In this document: positions 7,778-17,239 of the stretch, in pieces
Numbering within the stretch: position 1 is the first letter of the stretch
Layout of the letters: each line of letters opens with the position of its first letter
Assembly (NCBI GenBank): GCA_002794465.1
Contig: MTSL01000124.1
Location: 1-30,389 of the forward strand
Source: Paramicrosporidium saccamoebae
Lineage: Eukaryota; Rozellomycota
Length of the DNA: 30,389 nucleotides
Direction of reading: 5' to 3'
Position numbers and translations under genes: made by a program
Notes under the pieces: model-generated
What the model saw: the letters and a program-made list of their open reading frames with translations, nothing else
Databases searched by the model: none
Told to the model about the DNA's origin: nothing

Positions 7778-10591
7778 CTACTGTTGTTTTGGGAAATTTG
7801 TCTGCAAATACGATTCATGATTCCTTTGGCCGTTGACTTGGGAAGAGCTGTCTTTTGCCCTCTCCAACTCGGGCTCAAAGTCAGAATCCGACTCTGATTC
7901 TGATAACAAAACGGTGGTTTCAATGGGGTTAGCGGGCTGGTTTAAAATTTTTTGGACGCTGGACTGAGTCTGAGTCTGGATCTGGGTCTGAGTCTGGAGG
8001 TTAGAATTGATAAAGGGCATTTCATTAGGAGGCGCCATAGGTGTAATCTTCAGAGAATTCTCCCATCCTCTTGGCTGTTTTGCGGCCAAAGCAGGTGATG
8101 GCAGACGGACAGGTGGTAACGAGTATGCTAAAGGGGGAGGCGCCATCAAGTCACTGCTATTCTGAGAGTTGGCTTGTGGGTAGGCCATCTGGTCCGCTCT
8201 GGTTGCCTGTTCCACTGATCCTCCCGGTACACTACAGCTTGTATGGATCCCAGTTTTAATAGTCGGCTGTGAGTTTCGCTTCGCAGAGATGGTGGCAACA
8301 ATACACATTGATCTGTCGATTTCGGAGTCATAGATTTTATCGACAAGTACATCGAGAGTACTTGATGTCTCCAATGAAACAGTCCCCAGTTCCAACTGCG
8401 ATATTCTGTCGAGTGGTGCCACAATAACAACATCACCATTTTTTACATTCGCCGTTCTAGCAGCACCTTCAGATGAACGGGCGATGAATTTGAGCAGATT
8501 TCCTTTGGGGCGGAAAAGAGCTGCTCCCAATGGGGGTCTACCATATGAGGCAATCAGTAATTGATTATCATCTCTTAGTGCCACAGCGAGACCATCCGGT
8601 TCCTGTGGGAATTTCTCTTTACACAAGTTCTCAATCTCCAAAGTTGTTTTACCAAGATACTTTGCTTCCCACTCTTTGATTGACCCACTTGTGCGATTCG
8701 CCCTACCGTGGCCACCCAACAATAGTATTCTGTCATGAATTACTCGGTAACCCATAGAGGCATTTCGACCAGCTATTTGGGTGAGATTTCTATCGACGCC
8801 CACTGCACCGTGGTAGTAGCATTTATCAAAAAAGGCCGATGGCTGTGCACTTTGAGTAGTGTAGGTATAACTGTGGTGTTCACGCACCCGGAGAAACCAG
8901 TTGGCAAGCCCCGCTGAATTTCTAAGTGGTGTTCCACTTGGTGTGGCAGACAATTGGCGGGGAACTGGTTCCGAGGGCTTTTGCATATCTTGATAAACAG
9001 TCTCTGCACGTGTCTGTGGCTGGTCATCCTCTTCACCATCGGCTTCGGAGGAAGAGCGTAATCGCTCGAAAAATGAATCACTTGATACGACGCCATGATA
9101 GGAAGTACTTGGTAGCGGACCTGCGGGCAATGGATCACTTGCACTTTCCGTTTCCGTACCATGTGGAGCTGAAACATACTGAGGACTGACATTGGTATCC
9201 CTTGAGGGTGGAGTAGGACTATTCGAAATGGCAGCAACAGTACAGAGGGATTGGTTGCTGGCAAGGTCATAGATCTCGTTGCCAGTTGCATCTGAGGCTG
9301 GGTGTTTGTTACGTTCGTTCTCCTCTTGGCCATCAGGCTGGAAGGAAGAACCAAAATTGTCAAAGAGCGGAATCATTAGCTCAATCTCAGGTTGAGCCTT
9401 TTCTGATTCTAGACTGGAAGATGGTGGATTATCCGCACTTTCAACTACTTCATCCCGTGGAATTGGGAGGAAATGGGCCTTGGTTCTGGTTCCTTCTAAT
9501 TGTATGATTTGATTGTTCGAAATTGCAGCAACAATACAAATTGATTTCCCACTTGCAAAGCCGTAGAGTCTACTAGCAATTTCTTCAGAGGTGCTTGATA
9601 CGGATAGTTGAAGATTTCCCGATTTTAACTGTGATATCATGTTGAGTGGTCCCACAGCAACAATGTCACCTTCCTGCACAACTGCTGCTTCGACGGTATC
9701 GTCAGATGAATGTGTAATTAATTGTAATAAATCTCCATTAGGGCGGAGGAGAATTGCTCCCAGTGGAGGTCTACCATATGATGCCATCAGCAACTGATTG
9801 TTGGCATTAAGAGCCACAACAAGCCCATCGTGCATCAGTGGATACTCCATTCCACGAAATTTGTCCATCTCCAAAGTGACTTTACTCAGAGTGTTCGTTG
9901 CCCATGTACTGAAGAGATTCTCTCCCATGGGATTGGTTACACTGTAGCCATCCAGCACGATAATTCTGTCCTGAGTCATTCGGCATCCCATGGCGGCGTT
10001 GCTGCCGAGCATTTGTGAGTAGTATTTCTCGGGCTTTATCACTCCCAGATAGTGATACTGAGAAAGCATAGTTGATGACTTTGTCTCCCATGTACTAATC
10101 TGAGAGTCGGTAAAAAGCTCGCCATCGTCAGGAAACCAGCTGGCACGTTCCGTCGGCTTTGCAACTGTTGCTCCACTCGATGAGTTGGGTGGCTTATACG
10201 GGACAAATACGATGGACAGCGGATCTGTTATTGTAGGTTCAGTGGTTAGAACTGCCTGTGGTTCATTTCCCTCTTGCCATTGTCCTGGAACAGAGCGATT
10301 ATTTTCATCAACGAACAGTGCTGAGTGGTAAGCAGGGGACGGCCGCTGTTCACAGGCTGGAAGTGTGTCTTTCTCAAAAGTTGAATAGTTAGACACTGGC
10401 CCTTTGCGTTCTTTAATAGCTTCTAGGTAGGTAAATCCGTCTTGTTCTACACTTGCATCGCTCACAAATGCACCTCCATATGACGCGAGGTCTTTGGGCC
10501 AACTGCCTTCCTCTAAAGCATGTTCCACCCAGTTCTCTGGCTGTGTGGACTGGATGCTCCCTGCAAACACGAGGAGCCAAAAGAAATTCAT
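7778..10591 (-). CDS. Predicted secreted repeat-family protein, two domains plus a domain remnant
   Basis: 937 aa, starting with the leader MNFFWLLVFAGSIQS, then NWVEHALEEGSW and a spacer. Domain 1 is at about 10156-9519 and domain 2 at about 8917-8287. The long linker between them contains NEIYDLASNQSLCTVAAIS (about 9282-9222). This is the last 20 or so residues of a third domain whose body is missing, so an in-frame deletion is likely. Domain 2 is of the FDK.YY / LEIE.LCK subtype, also seen in the third domain of the gene at 2567-6775 and the first domain of the gene at 13584-15398. The tail has alternating Gln and Thr residues (QTQTQIQTQTQ, about 7960-7995) and an acidic Ser-rich segment (SESESDSDFEPELE). 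The protein has no catalytic motif that I recognise. The function is unknown; export is inferred from the leader. Confidence 0.85.
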   Translation of the reverse strand: MNFFWLLVFAGSIQSTQPENWVEHALEEGSWPKDLASYGGAFVSDASVEQDGFTYLEAIKERKGPVSNYSTFEKDTLPACEQRPSPAYHSALFVDENNRSVPGQWQEGNEPQAVLTTEPTITDPLSIVFVPYKPPNSSSGATVAKPTERASWFPDDGELFTDSQISTWETKSSTMLSQYHYLGVIKPEKYYSQMLGSNAAMGCRMTQDRIIVLDGYSVTNPMGENLFSTWATNTLSKVTLEMDKFRGMEYPLMHDGLVVALNANNQLLMASYGRPPLGAILLRPNGDLLQLITHSSDDTVEAAVVQEGDIVAVGPLNMISQLKSGNLQLSVSSTSEEIASRLYGFASGKSICIVAAISNNQIIQLEGTRTKAHFLPIPRDEVVESADNPPSSSLESEKAQPEIELMIPLFDNFGSSFQPDGQEENERNKHPASDATGNEIYDLASNQSLCTVAAISNSPTPPSRDTNVSPQYVSAPHGTETESASDPLPAGPLPSTSYHGVVSSDSFFERLRSSSEADGEEDDQPQTRAETVYQDMQKPSEPVPRQLSATPSGTPLRNSAGLANWFLRVREHHSYTYTTQSAQPSAFFDKCYYHGAVGVDRNLTQIAGRNASMGYRVIHDRILLLGGHGRANRTSGSIKEWEAKYLGKTTLEIENLCKEKFPQEPDGLAVALRDDNQLLIASYGRPPLGAALFRPKGNLLKFIARSSEGAARTANVKNGDVVIVAPLDRISQLELGTVSLETSSTLDVLVDKIYDSEIDRSMCIVATISAKRNSQPTIKTGIHTSCSVPGGSVEQATRADQMAYPQANSQNSSDLMAPPPLAYSLPPVRLPSPALAAKQPRGWENSLKITPMAPPNEMPFINSNLQTQTQIQTQTQSSVQKILNQPANPIETTVLLSESESDSDFEPELERAKDSSSQVNGQRNHESYLQTNFPKQQ
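9222..9282 (-). repeat. Residual domain end inside a linker
   Basis: On the minus strand this encodes IYDLASNQSLCTVAAIS, matching the last strand and preceding helix of every family domain (IY.PETDKSLCIVATIS). The upstream 190 residues of that domain are absent, while the reading frame is kept. Confidence 0.75.
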
Positions 10592-10682
10592 CGGCGACCC
10601 CTGAAAGAGCGGGGGGGGGGTAACAGATTTGCCTAATTGAAATTAACTTGACCCTGGCCAGGTGCTTCGGAGCAGTCAATAA
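10592..10682 (-). promoter_or_regulatory. Family 5' leader block with a 10-base G/C homopolymer
   Basis: It has the same block as the other members, but the TTATTACTCCG segment is replaced by a run of ten G on the plus strand (10611-10620). The run breaks the reading frame that is open through this block in several sister copies, which argues that the block is untranslated. Confidence 0.55.
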
Positions 10683-10853
10683 TTGTCTTTAGTGGTGCAT
10701 TTTCGATAAGATCGGGCTACTCTTTGATTGAATGAATTAAGCGCTCTAAATGCACTCATTAATATTGGAGACAATCTCTGCTGCCATCTTTAGGACAAGT
10801 GTCGTAAATAAGCTTCTTGGTTTCTCAGGTCGTTGACTTGGGAAGAGGAAAAA

Positions 10854-13115
10854 CTACTGTTTCTCCGATTCTGAGCCAGAATCGGACTCTAACTCTGGCA
10901 ACACCTCCAAGCGCGACTGAGCCTTGTAGTACTGATGAGGTGTGTTCCGGCAAGGTCTCAGGAACTTGCCCATCAGAGTGGTTGGAGGTCCTATTTGTAG
11001 TGCGGTAGGTTTAGTAGGAGGCGGTACACGAACAGAAGGCACCGGGTTTGTTATAGGCGGAAGCGTCACTTGGGGTACCCGGATTACCTGCCCAGCTAAT
11101 CCACCAGGTGAGTTGCTACTTGAACTAACCATAACTTTAGTAGTCGTCTGCAGGCCTGGGCTGACGGAGATGGTGGCGACAATACAAAGTGAGTTGTTGT
11201 TTACAGAGCCATAGATTTTCTTGGCAAGTTCCTCAGGGGAGCTTGATGCGGATAGTTGAAGGAATCCCAGCTCCAGTTGCGATATTATGTCGAGTGGTCC
11301 GATGATGACAATATCATCGTTTTGTACACTCACCACTTTGACAGTGTCGTCAGATTGACGGTCAATAAACTTTAACCAATCTCCTTTAGGGCGAAGGAGA
11401 ATTGCTCCCAGTGGAGGTTTGCCGTAAGATGCTACCAGCAATTGGCCATTAGTCTTAAGAGCCACAACGAGGCCATTAGACGACTGCGGATACTCTTTAA
11501 GGAATTCTCCAATCTCTAGTGTGGCCTCGCTAATATTACTCGTCGCCAATTCCTTGCCGAGTTCTTGACCCACGAGACCCTTTTTGTAGTAGCAATCCAA
11601 CAGTAAAATTTTGTCCTGAGTTATTCGGTAATTCATGAAGCTGCTATTGCCTGACATGTGAAAGCGATATTCCAGGAGCTTCACCATTCCGTAATAGCAA
11701 CGGTGAGAAAAAACAGTTGATGACTGTGTAGACCGAAGATTGGTTTGAGAGAAATTGTAGTGGTTGCGCCCTTTGGAGAACCACTTGACACGGCCAGCTG
11801 ACTTTGCAGATATATTTGATGAGTCAGATTTCGACTTTGCCTTTTTCCGACGACTAGTACATAGTTGCGTTTGCCGCTCGCCTTTCTTTCGGCTGTTGGC
11901 TTGGGGAGAGGACGACGCACTTGATTCGCAATCGGAATGGGCATCTTTTGATTGTGGACTAGAGGAAGATAGACGATTCACACTTTCGACTGCTCCACTG
12001 TGTAGGCCTGGAAGAGAGTAGGGCTTGACATTGGCTGAAAGGGTGGCGACGATACAAAGTGATCTGCCTGTTTCAGGGTTATGGATTACTCTGGAAATCT
12101 CATCGGGCACGCTTGACGTGGGTAGCTTAAGATCTCCCGATCCCAATTTTAATATTTTTTTGAGCGGTCCCACAATAACAAAGTCGCCATCCTGTACATC
12201 CACTGATTTGACACTATCATCAGATGTACGAGAAATAACTTTCAGCCACGTCCCGTCAGGACGGAGAAGAATTGCACCCAATGGAGGAGTACCATGGGAC
12301 GCCATCAGTAACTGGTTATTAGCATTAAGAGCCACAACGAGACCATGAGTCAACCCCGGGTACCTTTTACGCAATTCTTCAATTTCCAAAGCGGCTTCAC
12401 CAAGATCACATGTCGCCCACTCTTGCTTGCGCTGTTTGCCCAAACCGCCTTTAGCATTGTAAACATCCAATAGTAAAATTCTGTCCTCGGTTACTCGGTA
12501 GCCCATGTAACTGTTCCTCCCCCGCATGTGGAGGGGTAATACTTGAGGCTTTACCACCCCCCGGTAGAAGCGTTCAGAAAAGACAATTGGTGACTGTGTA
12601 GCCTCAATATTGGTTTGAGAGCAACTATAGCGGCCGTAAATGGTACGAAACCAGATGACACGTTCCATCGACAAGTCGAATAGATGATAGGGGGCAACTT
12701 TGATGAGTGGCGCATCTCTAATCCCGTGTTTTGGGGGTAAAGACGTCTCTGACTCTTCAATTTGTAATTCTGTCTCGACAAATGAAGACACAATTGTTTT
12801 TGAGTTTTTCCTGCGTGGAAGCATCCCGTACACATTGTCGTCATGGCATAGTCGGCTTGAAAAGAGGTGGTCATTCTTGTATATGGACAACATGGAACAA
12901 TCACTAGGAAGCAGCTGCTCTCCCTCAGATAGAGACTTGCTATCATGAAAAGATGCGGCAGTAAACATTAACTCGCTACATCCTCTGGAGAGGGCAAAAT
13001 CAAACATTGTGACCTCAGGGAATAGTTCTTCAAGCGGCTGGGTATACTCCGGCCTACCGCTCGGTAGTGTAGACTGTATGCCTCTTGCAAGAACAATGAC
13101 CCAAAAAAAATTCAT
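10854..13115 (-). CDS. Predicted secreted repeat-family protein, two domains
   Basis: 753 aa, with leader MNFFWVIVLARGIQS, a divergent 150-residue spacer, domain 1 at about 12670-12039 and domain 2 at about 11803-11168. The spacer differs from that of its neighbours and carries RRKNSK and ESETSLPPK stretches. The linker is basic (SRRKKAKSKSDSS) and could mimic a nuclear-localisation signal. A closely related linker occurs in the decayed region near 16350. The end of domain 1 (VDVQDGDFVIVGPLKKILKL) is almost the same as that of the domain at 17233-16597. The tail is proline-rich and ends in an acidic Ser/Glu run (ELESDSGSESEKQ). The start at 13115 is the family ATG. No function is known; secretion is predicted only from the hydrophobic leader. 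Confidence 0.85.
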   Translation of the reverse strand: MNFFWVIVLARGIQSTLPSGRPEYTQPLEELFPEVTMFDFALSRGCSELMFTAASFHDSKSLSEGEQLLPSDCSMLSIYKNDHLFSSRLCHDDNVYGMLPRRKNSKTIVSSFVETELQIEESETSLPPKHGIRDAPLIKVAPYHLFDLSMERVIWFRTIYGRYSCSQTNIEATQSPIVFSERFYRGVVKPQVLPLHMRGRNSYMGYRVTEDRILLLDVYNAKGGLGKQRKQEWATCDLGEAALEIEELRKRYPGLTHGLVVALNANNQLLMASHGTPPLGAILLRPDGTWLKVISRTSDDSVKSVDVQDGDFVIVGPLKKILKLGSGDLKLPTSSVPDEISRVIHNPETGRSLCIVATLSANVKPYSLPGLHSGAVESVNRLSSSSPQSKDAHSDCESSASSSPQANSRKKGERQTQLCTSRRKKAKSKSDSSNISAKSAGRVKWFSKGRNHYNFSQTNLRSTQSSTVFSHRCYYGMVKLLEYRFHMSGNSSFMNYRITQDKILLLDCYYKKGLVGQELGKELATSNISEATLEIGEFLKEYPQSSNGLVVALKTNGQLLVASYGKPPLGAILLRPKGDWLKFIDRQSDDTVKVVSVQNDDIVIIGPLDIISQLELGFLQLSASSSPEELAKKIYGSVNNNSLCIVATISVSPGLQTTTKVMVSSSSNSPGGLAGQVIRVPQVTLPPITNPVPSVRVPPPTKPTALQIGPPTTLMGKFLRPCRNTPHQYYKAQSRLEVLPELESDSGSESEKQ

Positions 13116-13206
13116 CGGCCTGCCTTGGTAGAATGAGCCGGAGTAGTAAATTGTCCAATTGAAATTGACCCAACCCTAGCCAGATGCTTTGGAACGGTCA
13201 GTAAAT
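13116..13206 (-). promoter_or_regulatory. Family 5' leader block of the gene starting at 13115
   Basis: It has the CCAAAGCATCTGGC, GGGTTGGGTCAATTTCAATTG and TTTACTACTCCGG variants of the shared block, with the same spacing to the ATG as in the other genes. Confidence 0.5.
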
Positions 13207-13583
13207 GAATCCAATGGCGCATTTTTCGACAAGATTGGACTACTTTTTATTGGGTAGCCGATAACGTCATAAATAACCACCCGGCTCAAGTCATAGTGCT
13301 TTTATTATCTATTGGTTGGAGGGTAAGACTGTCTTTTACAAAATGCAACTTGATACTCGGTATTGAAATCTGCTGCCGTATTCAGGACAAGTGTCGTGAA
13401 TATAATCTACGGTTTATTTGGCCATTGGATTGAGAAGAAGAAAAACTCTACTGGTTCTCCGATTCGGACTCAGAGTCGGATCTAGTAGGTGGGGTGGCAA
13501 TTGGTGTGTCAAAAATGCAAGTGGCACTAATTCGCTGTTATTTTGGGAATCGATCTGTGGACGGGCCATTTGGGGTGGTTCCA
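13207..13583. other. Spacer with a frameshifted tail remnant
   Basis: It holds the distal promoter of the gene on the left and the 3' flank of the gene on the right. At 13448-13483 the minus strand encodes RSDSESESENQ followed by a stop. That is the family's acidic terminus (compare SDSGSESEKQ), but out of frame with the upstream gene. Further 3', about 13387-13447 resembles 10796-10853 downstream of the neighbouring gene. Confidence 0.6.
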
Positions 13584-15398
13584 TTAATATTTCAGCTGGC
13601 CCCCAGCCTCAATAGTCGACAGCGGAGCTCGTCTAACGGAAATGGTGGCGACGATACAGAGCGATTTGTTGGCTGAAGAATCAAAAATTTCTCTGGCAAG
13701 TTTATTTGGTGGGCTGGATGCGGAAAGTTGAAGATTTTCCGATTCCAACTGCGATATTCTGTCGAGTGGCCCTACGATAGCAATATCACCATTTTGCGCG
13801 TTCACTTCTTTGACAGTATCATCAGATGAACCGCCAATAAACCTCAATCGCCCCCCGTTAGGGCGGAGAAGGACTGCTCTCAATGGGGGCCTGCCATATG
13901 ATGCCATCAATAATTGATTGTTATTCCGTAACGCCACAACGAGACCATCAGATACCAGTGAATGCCCCTCTCCAAAGAAATTCCCAAACTGCAGAGTATT
14001 TTCATTAAGATCATCCGTTGCCCATGTGCCAAAGAGACTCTCTCCCGCAGGGTTATTCGCACTATAGCCATCGAACAATAATATCCTGTCATGGGTTACT
14101 CGGTATCCCATAGAGCCGTTTCTGCCGAACATGTAGAAGAGAAGGCTCTCGGGTTTCACTATTCCGTGGTAGGAGCACTGAGAAAAAACAGTTGATGATT
14201 GTGCATTCATAATGTTGGTTCGGAAGTCAATAAAAGGCTTTCCATTTTCGAGAAACCAGCTAGCACGTTCCGCTGAATTTATAGGGGAGGGAACACTTGC
14301 ATTTTCAACCGTCTCACCACAGGGGACTGAATAGGAATTGAGTATGACGGCGGCCTCTTTTGATTGTGGAATATGATTCGTTGAAATGGTGGCGACAATA
14401 CACATTGATCTGTCGGCTCCAGGACTATAAATTGCATTGGCAATTACATCGAGTGCGCTTGATGCGGGTAGTTGAAGAGCTCCCGATTTCAACTGCGATA
14501 GTCTATCAAGCGGTGCCACAACAACGGTATCGCCGTGCTGTACATTCAGCATTTGGACAGTACTGTCAGACGATTGCGCGATAAACTTTAACATATCGCT
14601 ATCCAAGCGGAGGAGAGCTACTCCCAGTGGGGGCCTGCCATAGGATGCTATCAGTAATTGATTATTATCCCTTAGTGCCACAGCGAGACCATCAGATCCC
14701 GGTGAACATTTCTTTTTACATAATTTTTCAATCTTCAAAGTTGTCTTGCCAAGATACTTTGTTTCCCACCCTTTCAATGACCCATTCGTGCAATTCTTTC
14801 TACCGTAGCCACCTAGCAATATTATTTTGTCACGAGTTATTCGGTAACCCATGGAGACGTTTCGCCCAAACATTTGGATAGGGGATTCCACGAGATGCAC
14901 CATACCGTAGTAGTAGCGTTTATCAAAGAAAATCGATAACTTTGCATGTCGAGCACTGGTTTGAAGGGAACTGTAATGCGTGATCGCCCTGAGAAACCAG
15001 GCGGCGCGGCTCGCTGACTCTACTAGTGCTGTCTCACTCGATGATTCAGGCAGTTGAGGCGGGGCAGATGTGGCGGATAGCGGGTCTGTCGTCCCAGTTT
15101 CTGTGGGTAGAGCTGTCCGTGGCTCAGCCTCCTGTTGCCACTGCCTTGGAAGGGTGGGATCATTGAGGAACGACTCTTGTCTCCATAATAAAAGTCCGTC
15201 TTTCATAAAGGCTGAGTCATTAGACTTTGGCTCGCCATGTGCTTTGGCAACTTTAAGGAAAGAAACTACATCCTCAGTATCTTCATAAGGCATGAAATTC
15301 TCTAACCAACTGTCCTGCGCTAAAGCATGTTCTGCCCAACTATCTGGTGTTGTGGACTGGATGCTCCCTGCAAACACAATGGCCCAAAGGAAATTCAT
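13584..15398 (-). CDS. Predicted secreted repeat-family protein, two domains, shortened tail
   Basis: 604 aa with leader MNFLWAIVFAGSIQS, the WAEHALAQDSW segment, a short spacer and two domains (about 15016-14383 and 14275-13639). The linker between the domains is only about 36 residues, much shorter than the roughly 100-residue linkers of the four-domain gene. Domain 1 is of the FDKRYYYG / LKIEKLCKK subtype; domain 2 is of the MFGRNGSMGYRVTHDRI subtype. The protein ends soon after domain 2 (GGQLKY, TAA), whereas sister genes continue for 60-170 residues to an acidic terminus. That terminus survives downstream in another frame, so the stop probably follows an indel. The function is unknown. 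Confidence 0.83.
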   Translation of the reverse strand: MNFLWAIVFAGSIQSTTPDSWAEHALAQDSWLENFMPYEDTEDVVSFLKVAKAHGEPKSNDSAFMKDGLLLWRQESFLNDPTLPRQWQQEAEPRTALPTETGTTDPLSATSAPPQLPESSSETALVESASRAAWFLRAITHYSSLQTSARHAKLSIFFDKRYYYGMVHLVESPIQMFGRNVSMGYRITRDKIILLGGYGRKNCTNGSLKGWETKYLGKTTLKIEKLCKKKCSPGSDGLAVALRDNNQLLIASYGRPPLGVALLRLDSDMLKFIAQSSDSTVQMLNVQHGDTVVVAPLDRLSQLKSGALQLPASSALDVIANAIYSPGADRSMCIVATISTNHIPQSKEAAVILNSYSVPCGETVENASVPSPINSAERASWFLENGKPFIDFRTNIMNAQSSTVFSQCSYHGIVKPESLLFYMFGRNGSMGYRVTHDRILLFDGYSANNPAGESLFGTWATDDLNENTLQFGNFFGEGHSLVSDGLVVALRNNNQLLMASYGRPPLRAVLLRPNGGRLRFIGGSSDDTVKEVNAQNGDIAIVGPLDRISQLESENLQLSASSPPNKLAREIFDSSANKSLCIVATISVRRAPLSTIEAGGQLKY

Positions 15399-15490
15399 CG
15401 ATGACCCGTGGCGGGTTGGAGCGGAGTAATAAGATTTTGCAATTTAAATTGGCCCGACCCTACCCAGATGCTTTGGAACGATTAGTAGAT
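15399..15490 (-). promoter_or_regulatory. Family 5' leader block of the gene starting at 15398
   Basis: It shares CCAAAGCATCTGGGTAGGGTC and TTATTACTCCGCTCC with the other copies, at the same distance from the ATG. The 41-bp element at 15552-15593 lies further upstream. Confidence 0.5.
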
Positions 15491-15797
15491 TTATTTAATA
15501 ATAGTACCACTAAGCCTGGCATGTCCAGTTATAATTGAGAGGTTATAAAGACCCTTTATTGGTATCTCTGGCCCGTAGTTATACCATCTCACAACAATCA
15601 TGACATATCAAAGGCATCTAGAGAGTTCAGGAGGCCAAGGCTGTCGCCCCAGTGAACTTGCGTGTTGAGGAAGCCCCTTTATTAATGATCGGGTCTAGTA
15701 AAAAATTAAAAGTCGACCTACGGACGAATCATTTGGGGCACTCCGATTGTCTATCCCGTTTATCTATCAAGTGTTTTCGGTTGTAAAGATCTCAGGT
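15491..15797. other. Spacer between the 15398 gene and the decayed gene end
   Basis: There is no supportable gene. Apart from the duplicated 41-bp element (15552-15593), I see no organised feature. Confidence 0.5.
15552..15593. repeat. Second copy of the 41-bp upstream element
   Basis: It matches 7548-7588 with about four differences and one length change, and lies upstream of the gene starting at 15398. Confidence 0.7.
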
Positions 15798-17239
15798 TCA
15801 ATTTTCAGCCGCAAGCTTTGATGACAAAATTTTGGCAGCAATACAGATTGATTTGTCGTTTTTAGGGTCATAGATTTTTTTGGAAATTCGTTCAGGCGCG
15901 CTTGGTGCAGATAGTTGAAGATTTCCCGATTCCAACTGCAATATTTTGTCAAGTGGTCCGATTATGGCAATATCACCATCTCGTGCCTTCACCGCTTTGA
16001 TCAACTGAACGGGAAATAAACTTCAGCCACTAGATATTAATGGAAACTCTTTCTTACAGAATTCTTCAATCTCTAATGCGGCTTCACTCAGTGCATGCTG
16101 TAGTTGCGATTCTTGGAACTATTCGCGCCGTACCCATGCAACAGTAGGATTCTATCCTGAGTTACCCGGTAACCCATGGGGCGGTAGTTGCTGCCCAACA
16201 TGTGAAAGGGATACTTCCGGGGCTTTACCACCTCTTGGTAAGAGCGACGAGAATAATGATTGCATTTGCTCTAAAACCAGCAGCCATGCTCCGCTGACTT
16301 TGTCCCGTTTGGCGAGGCGGGAGACTGACGGGGAACTGGTCCAGAGGCTTTCGATTTGGCCTTCTTTCGACGGGCAGTATTTGTGCGTCTGCGCGACTGT
16401 TTCTTTTTACCGGCTTGAGAGGATGCATGTCAGCTTTCAGAAGACGAAGCACTTGATGCGAGATAGGTCTGATAATTCTCTGAATCTGAACCAGGGAATG
16501 ATGGGCCAATTGCAATTTTTAACTTTTTCCCACGTGAGCCTGGCTGGGGGCTGGGCTTGGCTTTGGCCTTTTTGGAGCGGGGAATCTGATTAGTCGAAAT
16601 GGTAGCGACAATACAGATTGATTTGCCCGTTTCAGGGCTATGGATTACTCTGGAAATCTCATCGGGCGCGCTTGATGTGGGTAGCTTAAGCTCTCCCGAT
16701 CCCAATTTTAATATTTTTTTGAGCGGTCCCACAATGACGACGTCGCCATCCTGTACATCCACCGCTTTGACAGTATTGGCAGACGACTGTGCGATTATTT
16801 TCAACGAAAATCTTTCAGGACGGAGAAGAACCGCCCCCAATGGAGGCTGACCGTATGATGCTATCAGCAATTGATTATAAGCGCCAAGAGCCACAATGAG
16901 GCCATCGGATATCAGTGGAATGGTTCTTCTACAGAGCCTTTCGATCTTCAAAGTATCTTCATTGAGAGCATTTGTTGCCCATGTGTCAAGGAGATTCTCT
17001 CCCGTGGAATCGCTTGAATTGTAGCCATCCAACACTAGAATTCTGTCCTGAGATATTCGGTATCCCATGGCAGAGTTGTTGCCAAACATGTGAAAGTTAT
17101 TTTTGCCAACCTTTACCACTCCCTTGTAGCAACGGCAAGAAAAGACGGTCAATGGCTTACCTTGAATCTGGGTTCTAGTGAGCCTAGAAAGCTTGCCGCT
17201 ATCAGGAAACCAGATGTGCCGTTTTGCTGGCATTTCTGG
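15798..17239 (-). pseudogene. Orphaned 3' part of the 17240-20371 gene: one intact and one decayed domain
   Basis: Directly after the TAG at 17242-17240 the same frame stays open for 269 codons to TGA at 16432-16430. It encodes a complete family domain (about 17233-16597, from AKRHIWFPDSGK to SICIVATIS) and a basic linker. Beyond that TGA the frame still encodes linker (SRRRTNTARRKKAKSK) and the start of a further domain, but with a TAG at 16273-16271 and another stop after NYSMH. An internal deletion follows: the block from 16298 to 15825 is about 160 bases shorter than a full domain and lacks the DGL.VAL to LLRP.G part. The final segment (15798-16004) is open in another frame and contains GDIAIIGPLDKI and DKSICIA. 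There is no leader or good start, so translation would need readthrough. I read it as a pseudogenised 3' end with increasing decay. Confidence 0.75.
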
